A stretch of 5,608 nt of DNA from Candidatus Saccharibacteria bacterium UBA2834 (GTDB lineage Bacteria > Patescibacteriota > Saccharimonadia > Saccharimonadales > Saccharimonadaceae): assembly GCA_002351365.1 (NCBI GenBank), contig DEGE01000001.1, forward strand, positions 40,653-46,260. Reading direction: 5' to 3'. Below are positions 5,425 to 5,608 of this stretch, piece by piece. Made by a program: the position numbers and the translations under genes. The notes beneath the pieces are model-generated. The model was not told the DNA's origin and searched no databases. It saw only the letters and a program-made list of their open reading frames with translations. Position 1 is the first letter of the stretch. Each line of letters starts with the position of its first letter.

Positions 5425-5608
5425 AGTACGAAACTTATGACGCAAGTAAGTTTGTGGCAATTGAAAGACCGCATTATGATGCTTCCGTTAAGGACAGATC
5501 GGTGGCGGAGTGTATCGATAAAATGCGCGAAGAGGGCCGCAAGCGTGAGCGCGAGCTTAGACCGCTGTGGATAAAAACCACAGTAAAATTTGTGGTAACG
5601 TCTTTCAT
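5421..5608 (+). CDS. Small hypothetical protein, 3' end outside window
   Basis: ATG at 5421 opens a frame that stays open for 62 codons to the end of the window. An in-frame TAA at 5391-5393 with no ATG, GTG or TTG in between makes 5421 the first possible start. The visible part is hydrophilic and charged, starting MKYETYDASKF, with an Arg/Glu-rich probable helix at about 30-46 (MREEGRKRERE at 35-45). From about residue 48 it turns hydrophobic (PLWIKTTVKFVVTSF), which could begin a membrane segment. Only a purine-rich stretch (AAGAAGAAAGAA), not a real Shine-Dalgarno, precedes it. I do not recognise the family. The strong promoter and long folded leader suggest a highly expressed or tightly controlled gene. 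Confidence 0.7.
   Translation, partial: MKYETYDASKFVAIERPHYDASVKDRSVAECIDKMREEGRKRERELRPLWIKTTVKFVVTSF

Noticed and set aside
5275..5460. 61-codon minus-strand ORF across the leader
   Set aside because: It runs through the hairpins and the start of the rightward gene, has no recognisable protein features, and is explained by chance.
1..5608. Alternative genetic code with UGA read as glycine, as in some candidate phyla
   Set aside because: All genes are full length in the standard code, conserved glycines are GGN codons, and no in-frame TGA interrupts a gene. The absence of TGA stops among four genes is too small a sample.
1..5608. CRISPR array, tRNA genes, insertion sequences or phage genes
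   Set aside because: No regular repeat-spacer pattern, cloverleaf sequence, transposase or terminal inverted repeats were seen.

Overview
This window most likely comes from a small-genome, mainly monoderm bacterium of the candidate phyla radiation, probably Candidatus Saccharibacteria (TM7) or a relative. That assignment is an inference from two things: the cysteinyl-tRNA synthetase carries the variant signatures I associate with that group, and there is a tandem pair of membrane-anchored 'TFIIB-type zinc ribbon' proteins. The standard genetic code fits: all four visible complete stops are TAA or TAG, and no gene needs TGA read as an amino acid.

Layout. Positions 1-2571 (+) hold two tandem paralogous genes one base apart. 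Each has N-terminal zinc ribbons (mostly outside the window for the first copy), a shared globular domain and two C-terminal membrane segments. Positions 2611-3966 (+) encode cysteinyl-tRNA synthetase, driven by an extended -10 promoter squeezed between the previous stop codon and its own ATG. A short symmetric hairpin at 3969-3998 ends cysS and also ends the convergent gene at 4000-5172 (-), an AI-2E-family multi-pass membrane transporter or permease.

Positions 5173-5420 form the only sizeable non-coding stretch. It holds a promoter for the transporter, a near-consensus promoter for a rightward transcript whose -10 sits inside a perfect 16-bp palindrome, and about 164 nt of strongly folded leader RNA. 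The leader precedes a small-protein gene that starts at 5421 and runs off the window edge.

Two expression styles appear side by side. cysS and the transporter have -10 boxes only 9 and 6 nt before their ATG and no Shine-Dalgarno, so they look leaderless. The second zinc-ribbon gene, inside an operon, has a Shine-Dalgarno-like site. The last gene has a long structured leader instead. The most interesting undescribed item is that leader: four hairpins, repeated UAAGC and ACCUGGA words, and a 15-codon basic upstream ORF whose stop overlaps the next start as ATGA. I recognise no known riboswitch, ribosomal-protein leader or housekeeping RNA in it.
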